Below the pieces are notes generated by a model, which saw only the letters and a list, made by a program, of their open reading frames with translations, had not been told where the DNA came from and searched no databases. A stretch of 64,000 bases of DNA from Xiphophorus maculatus (taxonomy: Eukaryota > Chordata > Actinopteri > Cyprinodontiformes > Poeciliidae), in the NCBI RefSeq assembly GCF_002775205.1, contig NC_036454.1, positions 10,126,882-10,190,881 of the forward strand, read 5' to 3'. Below are positions 1-12,800 of the stretch, one piece after another. Each line of letters begins with the position of its first letter. Position 1 is the stretch's first letter. A program made the translations under genes and the position numbers.

Positions 1-3000
1 AATATGAACTCAGTATTCCACAGTACAAAGCTTTCATACTTAGAGTGGGTAGCCATGGAGATCCACCACAATGGAAAACTACCACACATGTTTGAGGAAA
101 ATTCCACTAAATCAACCTCCAGAAGATGCTGACAAGTTTGTCAGCACGCACCCTGTTACTCTTGGAGGAAACATCACAGAACACAAAACACATTTCCCAA
201 CGTTCTGCATTGAATGTGATTGTTTTTATTTGCTGCTTTCAGCTCTGCCACATGTGATCTGACACCACTGGTTTCAGGCTCTTATTAGATCCTAGTGGGA
301 GGTAAACAACTGCAAATGGCACATGGTGACGTAAGTGTGTTTTCCAAAGCAACGCTGACACTGATTCTAGAAAGTAGGAAGGCTGAGGAGTGTTTTTTTT
401 GTTCCAAGTAGCATCTAAAATAATGTCAGACATTTCTATTGTGACAGAGGGAGAGATAAACTGAAACAGAGTACCACAAGAAACTAAACAAGAGCATTTA
501 ACTCCAAGAATAAATGCACATTTTGAATGTGATAAGCATCTTTGCATGATCAGTCAGTTTTTCTGTGGATGTGTATTGCTTCTAAGGCTATTAAGCTGTT
601 TGGACTGGGTGTACTGCTCATCACTTGGAGCCAATGTTTACTGTCGGATGGATCAGAGCATCTTTATCGCCAATGTTTGCGTTGTAATGATGGTTCTGAA
701 CAATGCCACTGCGCTGCCATTCTCATTTCACATAATTTACTGCGCTTATAGGCCAAGACGGGTGGAATGCTTTCAACTTTTATGATACAAAGTTGTGCCA
801 AGAGGTTTTTTTTTCTCTTCTCCTTCTTCTCTGAGGGCTTTTCATGGGGAAAAGCAATTTATGCCCTCACTGTTCAGATGGGCCATTACGCTCATATCAG
901 ATCGGTGCGTTTGATGTGCTGAGAGATGGAGCAAAATAAATAGCAAGCGCAAGGCTGTGAGAGACTTGCAACGCAGTGCGTTAATTAACGAAGGTCTATA
1001 CCAATTAGGCTCCCATGATTGGTGTGTGAATGTCAGTGCAGTCACGCAGTTCGGGATTCAGAGCAACACCACTGTTCACTGAGCACAAAGAGCGTAAACA
1101 AGAGCTGGCATCGAGTGCGATGCTGAGTGAGCGTAGCTGGGCAACGCTGAGAATTTACGGCTTTTCCAACAATTTCAACTTTTACCCCAGCAAATTAATG
1201 AAAACATGAAGCAAGAAATAAATTTTTTTTATGCTCCACGTCAGGAATGGAAGTCAGAGTGTCATGGAAATGATCTATGTGCAATATAAAACTTGACTGA
1301 TCTCCTTATCCTCCAGCATGAGTTTGTTTTCTGGAAGTCCTTTATTCTCAACTTGGACATTAAAAGACGATTTAAAAAAAACCAAACTTTAAAGGGACTT
1401 GTATCCTGTACAAATAAACTGAAAAACAAATCTGCAGTTGTGTAAGTCTACAAACATTTAATATTTTTGTTTCAGGATTCAGTCACCAGTTCACATTTGC
1501 CATCAATTATAAATGTGATTTATTTAAATACGATTTCAGCTATCCTCTAAGGATGTTGATGTTTTCTATCTAATATGACTTCTAGCTAAAGTCAGATGCT
1601 AAAAGGAGCTTAGAGTTTAAAAGTATCAGTCAGGATGTTATGCCACGGCGCTGTGGAAAGTTATAAGAAAACATTTAGGCCCGGTGAAAACTTCAACAAA
1701 CTTTTATATGTAGTTGCAATCTGGACAAACCAAGCTAACATTTTGGTGTGTTTGGAACAAAACTACCCTTCTGAAAGAAGACCCTGCCCACAGTTCAAAC
1801 ATAAGAGTGATGTGATGCTTTTAATCTTGGCTCTGGTTGAGGAGTGGGTTAGCACAAGGAGTGATAGCATAGCCCATGTCCCACACACAACTGTATGGTT
1901 GTCCTCAGAACACCTGCAGCTCAGTCCACCCCTGGTGAACCTAAATGGGCTTTACATCATACTCCTTTCAAGGTTGCAATAATCCCCGTTGCTTCTTCAT
2001 TTGTTTCTTCCAAACCCTATCCTTCCACACAACTTTCCATTGATTTTCTTGGAAATAGCACTTTGAATTACCAGCCTCTTTTTGCAGTGGTATTTCATGC
2101 CTTGTGGAGACTGTCAGTGACCTCACCACACCAGTTGTAAGATATAAACTATATTATATGTTGACTGCGTTTTGCTTTTCTAACTTGTGTTTTTCATATT
2201 ATATTTGCTCAAATATTGAATTTGAGTTTATATTAACTGTTTGCATTTTCCTTCTGGCAGATTTGTTCTTTAGTAGAAAATTTTAATTTTATTCTATAAA
2301 CCAGAGATGATATGAATGAATTATGTTTGACTAAAAGTGGATGACAATCACCAGAAACTCCATCCCAAATAGTTAAATGTTTCCTCAAACTGTAGAATGT
2401 TTAGAGCCATACAAAATGCTAATTTACTTAATATTCAGCCTTTCAAAGATTGTTAATCAGTCAAATATCACCTTGTTGAAGATGATATTTCAGTGTTTTT
2501 ACCTTGTTTACTTACCTTCCTCTCTGTGTGATTTGAAGTTAACAGGTTTTAGCCAACTGACCGTTTCTGTTGTCAAGCCAAATTATGTTAAATAGACAAC
2601 TTCCCCTGACAAATGAATCAGTACTTGGTAAGATAAAACCAGCCTTTGGATTTTAATTCCTCAAAACATGATAAAGCAGATTCAGGAGCAGGATGTGCAG
2701 CTTTATGGAGGAAATGGAATATTTGAGCTTTAAAGTTTTAGGAGACAACTTCCAAATTACTCACAACAAACAAGCAGTACATTTCTCTAAAATATATAAT
2801 AAAAGTTACATTAAAAAGGGAACAAAGAGCTTAAAAATGCTAATAAAAAAAAATGAAACTATAGGTAATTTTAGACCCAGAATTGAAAATCTTGGTTTAT
2901 TTCGGATCTACAAAACAGCTGAGACACTGAGCTCCTTTAAATCAAGGCTAAAAACCTATCTGTTTAGAGTTACCTTTAATTCATAATACTGGGAACATTA

Positions 3001-3688
3001 ATTAATATATTTGATGATTATGGTGATTGCATTTAAGAAAATGTCACACAATATTGCTTGTTTTATAATTGGTTGTGTTGTTTTTACCATGTGAAGCCCT
3101 TTGACTTGCCTCGTAGCTGAAGTGTGCTATATATAAGTCTGACTTGACTTTGAAGGCATAAATGGAGACTATTAATTGTAGGTCTTTTTAGGACATTTTA
3201 AGAAACTGAAGAGAACTTGCTTAATCTTCTGTCAATGTAAAGCCATTTATACTTTCATAAAAAAAAGCATCAAAGGAAATCAAAATTCACCTTTAATTGT
3301 GCCTGGGTCTTTAAAAGCCTCCTAGGAGTTAACAGTTTGGGATTGTGCTCAATGGTAACCTCACTGCACAGATGTTGTAAAAAGACTGTTCAAAGCTCCC
3401 ATTTAAAATTCCTCTCTTGCAGCTCTCCAAACAATGAAACAATCAGGGAAATGGGATAAAAACAATGTCCCCGGCTTTGGCCTCCAGATACATTTATCTG
3501 TGTGTTTAAACAGGTTCTCTATGCAGTGAAACGTACCACTCTGTTTCGCTGTTGCGCAACTCGACCAGGAGATCAGACACCTCATTAATCAGCGAGAATG
3601 AGTCGGGTAGTCAATTAATGAGGTGAATGTTTGAAGAGTGAAAGCAATAATGACCCAGTTGTTTAGTTTTCTTATATATAATTATGCA
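1..3688. other. Intergenic DNA downstream of ndufs4, no gene found
   Basis: No exon-like reading frame with splice sites and recognisable protein similarity was found on either strand. The only identifiable content is the LINE tail near 2,840-3,160. Short open frames elsewhere show no recognisable domain. Confidence 0.5.
2840..3160 (+). mobile_element. 3' end of a decayed LINE (non-LTR retrotransposon)
   Basis: The plus-strand frame contains KTAETLSSFKSRLKTYLF, a phrase common at the C-terminus of fish LINE polymerases. It is followed by a 3' tail with TGTGAAGCCCTTTGAC and GTGCTATATATAAGTCTGAC, typical of such elements. The copy is 5'-truncated and degenerate. Confidence 0.5.
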
Positions 3689-3694
3689 TTTATT
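3689..3694 (-). terminator. ndufs4: ndufs4 polyadenylation signal (AATAAA)
   Basis: AATAAA on the minus strand 70 bp after the ndufs4 stop codon. This gives a very short 3' UTR. Cleavage about 15-25 bp further left is inferred. Confidence 0.65.
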
Positions 3695-3763
3695 GACAAG
3701 AATGAAACAAGTCCGCAGCAGGACACACGCAGGTCGGGACAGGAAACAGATGGATCCTTCCGT

Positions 3764-3867
3764 TTACTTTGCGGACCTCCGGGTCCTCTTGTCCCAGGAG
3801 AAGTTCGCCCCGTACGATTTCACCCGGGGCTTTGAGGTCCTCTTCTCTGTGACTTCGTAGCTCCAAC
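3764..3867 (-). CDS. ndufs4: ndufs4 coding exon 5 (C-terminus and stop)
   Basis: It encodes [15 protein letters not shown] then [18 protein letters not shown] and TAA. The match to the vertebrate NDUFS4 C-terminus ([18 protein letters not shown] in human) is strong. The acceptor is CCAG before GTTGG. Confidence 0.96.
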
Positions 3868-6800
3868 CTGGCGGGAACAAAAGACAGTAAGTGGTGAGCG
3901 GTGAGAACGCCCCTTCCGTTCACTGGACGGGCTCCAGCGCCGATGAGGTGTCCGGCGGACATTTACAGGCCACGTGTCTTCAGAATGTCTCTACTGATTT
4001 TCATGGCGCAATAAACAGAAGAAGCCAGTTTTCTTTACTTGGTTTCAACAAGCCTCCCCAGATGGTTTGGTTCTCTGAGTCAGTCAACTTGACCGCTGCT
4101 AGACAGAAAACACATCACTCATGTTTAACTGCCTATTCAGCTCAGGTTGAATCATTCCAAACTTTCTCTCTTTTGTGCCTCTGTTTTTCGGAGGCTTTGT
4201 TTTTTTTTTTTTATCCGGATTTAAACAGGTGATGTATTGCAATCGTCTTTCTACTCTCCGATGACAGTTGCTGTGTTTACAACAGCGAATCAGCTGAGCA
4301 ATAAAGAGCCCATATTATGCTCATTTACACATATGAGTTCACATATTCTCCCCAGTTTGTCATGTTCCAACCGCAAACCTTGTGATTTTATGTGATAGAA
4401 CACGATGGTACATCTTTGTGAAATAAAAATACATATTTTTTTCTTTTTTCTTTTATTTCCTACACATGAACATCTGAAAAGTGTAACATTTCAGTCCCTT
4501 GGAGTAAAATCTTTATAGAGCCACTTTTCACTGCAGGTCTTTTAAAATGTGTCTTTAACGACTTTATTTCGTAGCCAGTTCCTGCTTGAAAAAGCTGGAG
4601 CTCAGCAACATTTACTGAAGAACGTCTGAGAACAGTTTTTTAATCTCGCCACAGATTCTCACCTAAATATTGATGTTGACTCTGAATAGATCGTTGCCCC
4701 ACATGACTATTGTTTGATTTAAATCATTTTACTGTTGCTCTGCTTGTATATTTAGAGTCATTGTGCTGCAGGGTGGCAAACTTCCAAACATATCTAAAGT
4801 GTCTTGCAGCTATTAACAGGTTTTCTTGCACTATAAATAGATATGCCTACCTTCCCCGCAGCATGATGGAGCCACCACCATGTATGAAAGTGCAAATGAC
4901 ATCTTGAGGTGGTTTTTAGCGATGTGCTGCATTATTTTATGTGGGGCAAGTTTCATTTTGGTCTGATTAGGCCTGCAGTCCTTTTATTTCCTAGGGCTAA
5001 CTAGATCTCACACGACTTTCATTCATCGTTATTCCTTTAATCACTCTTCCATAAATGCTACTTTTGTGGAAAGCAGAGTAATAGTGATCACCAGATTCTT
5101 CCACCCGAGCGGTGGATCTTGGAAGCTCCTCCACAGTAACCAGAGGCAGGAGAAGTGACTGAGATGAGATGTGTAGTAATGAAGTAATGAAGTTCCCTCA
5201 TTACTAATGAGGTATGTGAATTTAGATGTGTGAATTTGGTTCATTCACACATCTAAAGTATATAGGGGTTCAATTAATATGCACTGCACACTTTTCATAT
5301 TTTCAGTTCAAATTTTTGAAAATCACACGTCAGTAGTTCTCAATGCAGAATGTTTAGCTTTTTGAAAATGTTAAAGGCTCGAGGAGAGTGAATACTTTTG
5401 CAGATCACAGCACACAGAATAAAGAATTTGACCTGCGCAGCTGTGAAGTGGGAAAGTATTTAAAAACGTAAATATACTTGTGAAGCATAAAACCTATTTA
5501 AATTTGGTTCATTCATACATCTAAAGTTGTCAATAAATTATGTAAAGTGACATCAGGTAACACTGAAACCAGAATTTTATTTCAGTGAAGTTAAAAAATA
5601 ATAACTAGGGAAAATACAAAAAAAATAAAATGTAGCTGGTCATGATCATCAAAATTACTTAACCGAATCCTCTATAAACCAAAATAATAAATAAAAAGTT
5701 TATACTGAAGCATAATATACACAATCAGTTTAACCAAATGTCTTACATACTTCACAGCCTTTATTGTTCTGTTTTCTGTCACTTTTATGGATCTTACCAT
5801 TTTTCTCAGCAAAAGCAATGGCGTCTTCCTTTGAGGAGAACGAGAGCACCATGTTGGACAAAGGATCGGCCCTTAAACACAGTGGAAAGAAAACATCCCA
5901 GGAGAGAGACGTCATAGGACACAATTAAAATGATTGTGATCCCACTTAGCAATGATCCAGATTCACTCAAAGTGATGGACTTACGTTGAGGCCCAGCCCA
6001 TCAGCGGGTTCTCCCACCGCTCTCTGGTGTCAAAGTCCATCTTCCACTTCTTGGTGCTGTTGATGCCAGACTGCATGGCTGTTTTGGCGGGGACAAAGAT
6101 GTGAACCTTGCGGGTTTTGATGTGCTCCTCCGGGACCCCCGTCAGAGTTGTGATGTCCTAAGGGAAAAGGAAGAAAAGAAAAACAACAGACGGTGACGAA
6201 AAGCAAGCTTTCGACAGGAAACGAAAAGTGAGGGTCATTTTTAGTGGCTGGTGGAAAACATAACCATACATTATAAAAATGCACAGACTTCGGCTATTTT
6301 TGACTGAGCTTAAAAGAAACAGTTGAATCTTCTTAAACAGAGAAATATGATTATGACCGAATAAAAAGCTCTCTTTTGGCAATGATTCCTGTCAGCTCAT
6401 GATGAAGTTTTAGCAGTCAGGTTCTCCGTGTTGGGCGTTTTACATTCACAGTTTGGCTCCCTTGGCAGAACACGGACTTCCATATAAAATTTGACAGAAA
6501 GACTTCCCAGAGATTTTATGGAAGGGACGATGAGCTGATTTGTGGGTCAAAACATGACCAGTGAGAAAAACAACAGCTAAGTTATGTTTCATAAATCTAA
6601 CTGAAATCAAAATTCCTACTATTTAAAAAATATATATTATTTATACAAAACAGATGAGTCAATTTGTCCCAATGATCCAACTTGAAGTTACAGATCCTCC
6701 ACATCATATTAGATTAATTATTAATAGATTTCTGGGGGGAAAAAAGAAAAGGAAAAACAGAAGTTGGAAAAATGGGTTGATACTGAGCAGTCACAGAAAG

Positions 6801-9800
6801 TTTTTGTTGCCATAGTTACAGACATTTAGTCTTTCCTGAAAAGCATCGATGATGGCGCCAAAAATGTGAATCCAACTGCTCCACGAGGTCATCTGGAGGC
6901 AATCCCAAACTTCAGGCCCAGAAGAAAAAAACTTGTTTTGACTTCAGGAAAATGTTGGTTGGCAGCCGAAATGGAAATATGCAATCAACTGTTTCATGTT
7001 TTTCTTGTCCATCATCAGACTGGAGAGAATTATTTCCACTTTAAATAACAGGGACGCTGAAGAACAGTAAATTGTTATAAATCTGAGGAGTGAACATTTT
7101 TATAGGCGCCATAAAGCAAATGAAATGTTTTGGTTGTGTTTTTATCGTTTCATTGATATGATGGATTTTTTTTTTTTTGACATTCCTCATTTTGAATCTG
7201 CCCCTTTTGTGTGTTTTGACCTGCCAGGATTTTAACTTTGGTTTCTTTTTATTTCTTGATCTGGATAGTTCATTAGAAGCAGAAAAATAGAAACGTATTG
7301 TTGTGTCAGCCAATAGTTTTACTGCTTATGCCAAGTTGTCCTCAACCACAAAATTTTCAGCTCATGGATTTCACTTAGTATAATTCAACAGTTACAGTAG
7401 CAAAATTTTCTTGGGTTAAAACTGTATGTGAATTATTTGAAATTAATTTTTCTAAGTGGTCAAAAACATATTTAAAACTAAGCTTACAAATGACCTTTGG
7501 TTAGCTTTTTGATTTTGTGTAAATTTGTGTATTTTAGAATTTAATAAAAGTAGTATTTTGCAAAATTACAATACTATATAACAGACAAATAACGGATTAG
7601 ATGGTTATTGTCTATGGGGAACATCTTACCAGTTACTGTTCTAAGCTCTTGTGCAGAAATATCACTTTATTCTCCTAAAACACTACCTCAATACTGCTGG
7701 ACACGCCAGCTTAAAGCAATGGAAACTGTGCACTGAGATGTGTATATGTGTCTAAGTACAATTAAGTTATTATTCCTAACCCTAGCGGTTTTAGGTCTAA
7801 AGTGGACTTTTAATTTTACCAAATAGATTTCTGATGCAGATCAAAGTTGAACTCTGGTTCACCTAAAATCTTAGGTCTTGGTTCGGTTGAAGTGAACTCT
7901 GAAACAGTTTGAATGCCTATGTGGATGCAAGCAGATATCAGACTACAGAGCATTCTGGGTAAACACAACCAAAACAAACACACAAGTTTAGCACTAGCTA
8001 AGAATGGCTCATGGTTGTTCACCAAAGACAAAAAGAAATCCTACAGCCACTAAAACCTGACGGAACTCCATTTTTGTTTATATTTCGTCAAGAAAGAAGT
8101 TGCGGTCATGCCTTCTTTATTTCCTTCAATGGTTGCTGGTGGAGCACCATTGGGGAGGTGCTTGGGGAGGTGGACAAGTTGTTCAAATGGTTTGGTTTGC
8201 TTTCATACAGTGCAGTGTGAAAGTGAACCGCTCCAGCTGAAAATGGAACAAATGTTCCAATTTTGGTACTCAATCAAACCAAATGAACAATCAGGGACAA
8301 AAACATCCCCAAACATCTTTAAAATGAAGTTTACAGTGGAGGGCTCTCCTGAGAGGGGATAGGTAGCTTAAACAGAACTAAATACAAAACATGTACAAAC
8401 TTAAATATTGGAGAATATTACAAAGGAAAAGCAGAAGTTACATTTACATTATAATTAATTTCAACTTTTGCATTTAAGCAGCCACAGCCTAACATACCAG
8501 ATGTTTATCACCAGGCTGAAAGAAAGTAGGCCAGTGTGACAATTGGAGTAGGTGGGACCTGGGAGCCCCTTCAGGCTCCTATCAAAGATCTGGTCCAATT
8601 CTTCAGGGAATTAGCAAACAAGCACTGGGAAGTCGGCGACAAAACACAGACGAACCTCCCAGCACGCCGGCAGCAGCCACCCAAAGACTGAGGCCTTTCC
8701 AGGAGGTTCTCCTTTCAATGCAAGAATTTTACACATTTCAATGGCCATTACAACTTCAAAGAATCTAATTTTCATCATTGTCTGTCATCTGCCAGTTGAT
8801 TTGTAGAGAGGGGGTCATTTTCCATGAACTCCACACAAAAGCCCGCCTTTCTTCTTGCCAAGGAGCCTCCGATGGCATCTAAGCCCAGTAAATTACAGGT
8901 CTAACTGCGAAACTACAGCTTGTTTTAGTGAAACACCTTTTTGCTGTGCTTAGAGGCAAGTACAGCCTGAATATAATCATAAACAAGATCTGCACATTGA
9001 AAAGATTGTTAAAATGAAAAGAAAAGGACAGACAAAAGGAGGAGGGATGGGGGGGGGGCTGGACTTCACAAGTGCTTGGTAATTATTTCCGGCTGCCCTA
9101 TCTACTTAACCTTAACAATTCCTTCTTGTCACAAAGAGGAGGAAAACATGTTCTCCTCACCCAGAGAGGGTAATGGTTCATGACACAATAACACACAACA
9201 TAGTGTTGCATAGCAGCAAAAATGATGTTTTTTCACCAGCTTGGTGATCGGAAATGTGTCTTGAATTTAGTTTTTATTTTCAAGGGTGTTCAAAGATCTG
9301 CATTCCCATAAATGGGAGAATAGAAACCTTTTGAAAGTCTTGGAGTGGAGTCACAAACCGAAAACTTACCCTTCCTTACATTTAAACATGAAATAAATCA
9401 TATCTGCAATCAGAAACTTTCTTTTTGGCGACTTAGTTCTGGTGGCTGGATGCAGGAAAATCTTTCTTTGAGCCACACTAGAAATGATGCCTCTGGGATT
9501 AGCAGGTCAGACTATGGTTCCGCGTATGTAGTTACATAAACCATAACTGACACATGGGGCCCATGCATGGTACACTGGTGTGGTAATTTGTCCAGATGTA
9601 GCAGACCTTAAATCATATCGTAGGGAGTGGATCTGCACATAAACAGAGCCAAAACAAGAACTCTGCCAAATCATTGAAAACCTTCTGCTCATTATCCGGC
9701 TTTGCATGTAGAAATACAAGTCTAGACCTCTATGATACTCTTCTTGCATTACACCCGAGAGGTAGGAGGGTTATCGGCATAACAGGCTCACCCACAATGC

Positions 9801-12800
9801 CCGGATTCACAAAGGAGGGGGGGATGATTGTGCCTGGAATGTGGTGTGTTCCCAGGAGGACTAGAAAGGGTTGTCACAAAAGGAAAACCCACACGGTGGG
9901 CACTTTTTTTTCTGCCATGTACAGGAAGCAAAATGAGAACTATCAAGTTTGACACTATTCAGAGGGCCTTCACAGGGCCCTACAATACCTGGCTGGGCAG
10001 ACAGAATGGCGGGCTTTAAGAAAGGAGGGTGGGGGAAATTGGCTGGCAAAGTCTTCGTCACGTGAAAGCGTGTCAATATTTCTGACACCTCCTGGCTACG
10101 GGCCAAATAAAAGCACATAGGAGGCTGTCGCTGTGGGGCTGCTGGCCCACCAGACTGCTGAAAGCTGGTACCCCTAATACTCCAACAGAGACCTGGAGCT
10201 GAACACTTCTGGGTAAACAACAAAGAAATCTCAAAGTGCTTTAGTCTGGAGGAAAGAAAAACTGCTGGAAAGAAGGGTGTTGATAATATGAGCTTTAAAC
10301 TTTGGGAATCTTGAGCTGACGGTGCTAAACGCTAAACCAAACACCTGTAGCACTCATGAGTAATGTTAAAATTTAATTAGCTAAGGTTTTTAGAGACAAT
10401 TAGATCCTCATGTTGCTCAATAAAAACTGAAACTGCATTACATTCCCTGTCGAATGTTTGGAACGTTTGACGGGGAATGTTTGGAGTAAAAGCCTGAGTT
10501 TCCTTTCCTCCTTGAATGTCGTGTTGGTCCAAGTTGAAAAACAAAAAAGCTCAGCTGGCTCACGCTTTTGGACGCAAAGGGCTCCAGGAAATTCATTCTC
10601 TAGTAACAGACATGTGAACAAGTGTCAATATGAAGGCTGAAAAATACTGAAGGCTGTCTCACAAAATAAAAACCATGAAAATATACAACACGGCAAACAA
10701 ATAAAACGATAAACAGAAACAGACCGAAAAAGTATATATGGAAAAGTACATTTTGATTTCCATTTAATTAGAAAAAGGATCCACTGTGAATGATGAATTG
10801 GACATTGAGAAGACGCATTTTACAGAATCTGTTTTAACGAAGGGAACCATGAAATGGAAAACAGTTCCAACAGGAACTTTATTGCTTTGGAGTCGTGTCA
10901 TGGGCCTTCAATCAAACTAAGGAGAACTTAACCATTTACATCATACCACTTTTTAATGCATCCTAGACAACTTTTTAATGTGACATTAAAAATAAAATAA
11001 ACAAGTCATAACTAAATAAGTACTTGATTCATCTTAAATACTTCCTAAAGTGTCAGGAATACTGACTATGGACCATAATGCAATGGGCTGAGTGAGCTGT
11101 AAGTAGAGAAATTATGACTGCAGTTCAGATATTCACTCATTTTTCTACAATGCACAATTACTAACCAGTCAATGCACTGATTATATTACAGAGAATTCAG
11201 TCTTAAACTTCCCCTATGATGTTGTTATCAACATTTGCAAGAAGAAAAACCAAACTTTTAAAGGTAGATTCTCATAGATCATTTTGCCAAATAGGCACCA
11301 AACATGGTTGGACAAAAGCTAGCGGATGGGACTGGATGAAAATATTAACACGTAACCAGGCATTCAGCAGAGGTTCCTATATCTACAACGGGTTTAAGTT
11401 TTAAGGTTTTGCCTTGTTGCAAACCTGTTTGATACCTTCATCTGTCTATAGTTTAACAGAATCCAGTGCCTCTGCCCATGTCTGTCCGTCAATGTTCACT
11501 TACTAAATTTTCTTCAAAGAGACAACATAGAAAATGTGCAAAGCGAAGACTGACATGTAGCCATGAGACGATTAACTGCCGTCTGTTTAGAGGAAGTAGG
11601 AATCTGTCTGAAAAAAGGTTGTCAGGAGACACGACTTTACCAGCTAAATTCTCAGAGTCTGTTAATTTATTTTTAGCTTCAGGGATCAAATGGCAAACAG
11701 CAGAAGTGTTGTGTTAGGTTTCAAAGTAAAAAATAGGAATGCCTGCATAGATCCACTCAAATAATGTTTGAGAGAAGACAAAAGCAGCAATTATTCCTCC
11801 ATCTTGGTAAATCAATTTTGATAGCCTTATGTCACTGATGTGCTTCATATCACCTACATAAGTCTCTCAGCTGTTTTATTTGTCTGGCTAAAGAAAATAG
11901 ACAACAATGAGCAACTTTTTTTGACTCTGAACTGGACATATAGGCAGCCGCACTGTCCTTTCCTCTAAGTGTTCTTCCAGCCACCATTACCCTCGTATCG
12001 TTTAACACATCTTGTCAGCTTCAGATGATTTGCAGGTGAATATCCACATTTCCTGCAGTTCACTTCCCACAGTTTATACAAAGGAATATTAAACCCAGAT
12101 TTCTTCCTCTCAGTGATCTAAAACATGGCCTCTTTAGTCCTTCCGATATTATTTGCAGACCGGTTAAAATGAAAAAGGAGATTTTCTGTGGTGTGTTATG
12201 CTTTTCTGTAAGCGATTGAGCTTCGCCAAGACAGCAAATGTAATTTAGACCTAGAAGTAGCTTGCCAACAATAAAACATATGGAAAAGGAAGAGAAAGTG
12301 AACAATCAGATATCACTTTTGGATGTGTGTTTGAGAAAGTCTTAATACAAATCAGATGAATTACTTAAAAAAATTAATTTTGATTGTGGAAATATCTACT
12401 GCCTGGAGGACAAAAATGTAATCAGACTTTCAGAACTGTGAGACTTATGGGTTTGACTGTTAAAGGTCTTTTAAATTTTATTAGGTTTTCTCTAATCATT
12501 GGACCAGTTTTTTTTCCTTTTTTTTTTAAACTGTCAGTAAAAGTAAAGTTATTTTCTTTTTTTATTTTACCAACATGTTTTTTCTGACTGGAGTTAAAGG
12601 CAATTTTATTGGCTCAATATCCCAATCAGAATCTGATGGAGAATCTTTGGAGGGAACTAAAGATTAGGGTCATTACACAGAGACCTTCCAGCCTCAAGGA
12701 GTTGGAGCTCCCCAAAATAAAACATCACAATTGTTAGGAAACAGGCTATAAAACTGCTCAGCTTTTACATAAAGGTTTGATTGATCTAATGCCAATAAAT

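Noticed and set aside
5730..5797. ndufs4 C-terminus ending shortly after AEKNG
   Set aside because: This is read-through into an intron; the real terminal exon is at 3,764-3,867.
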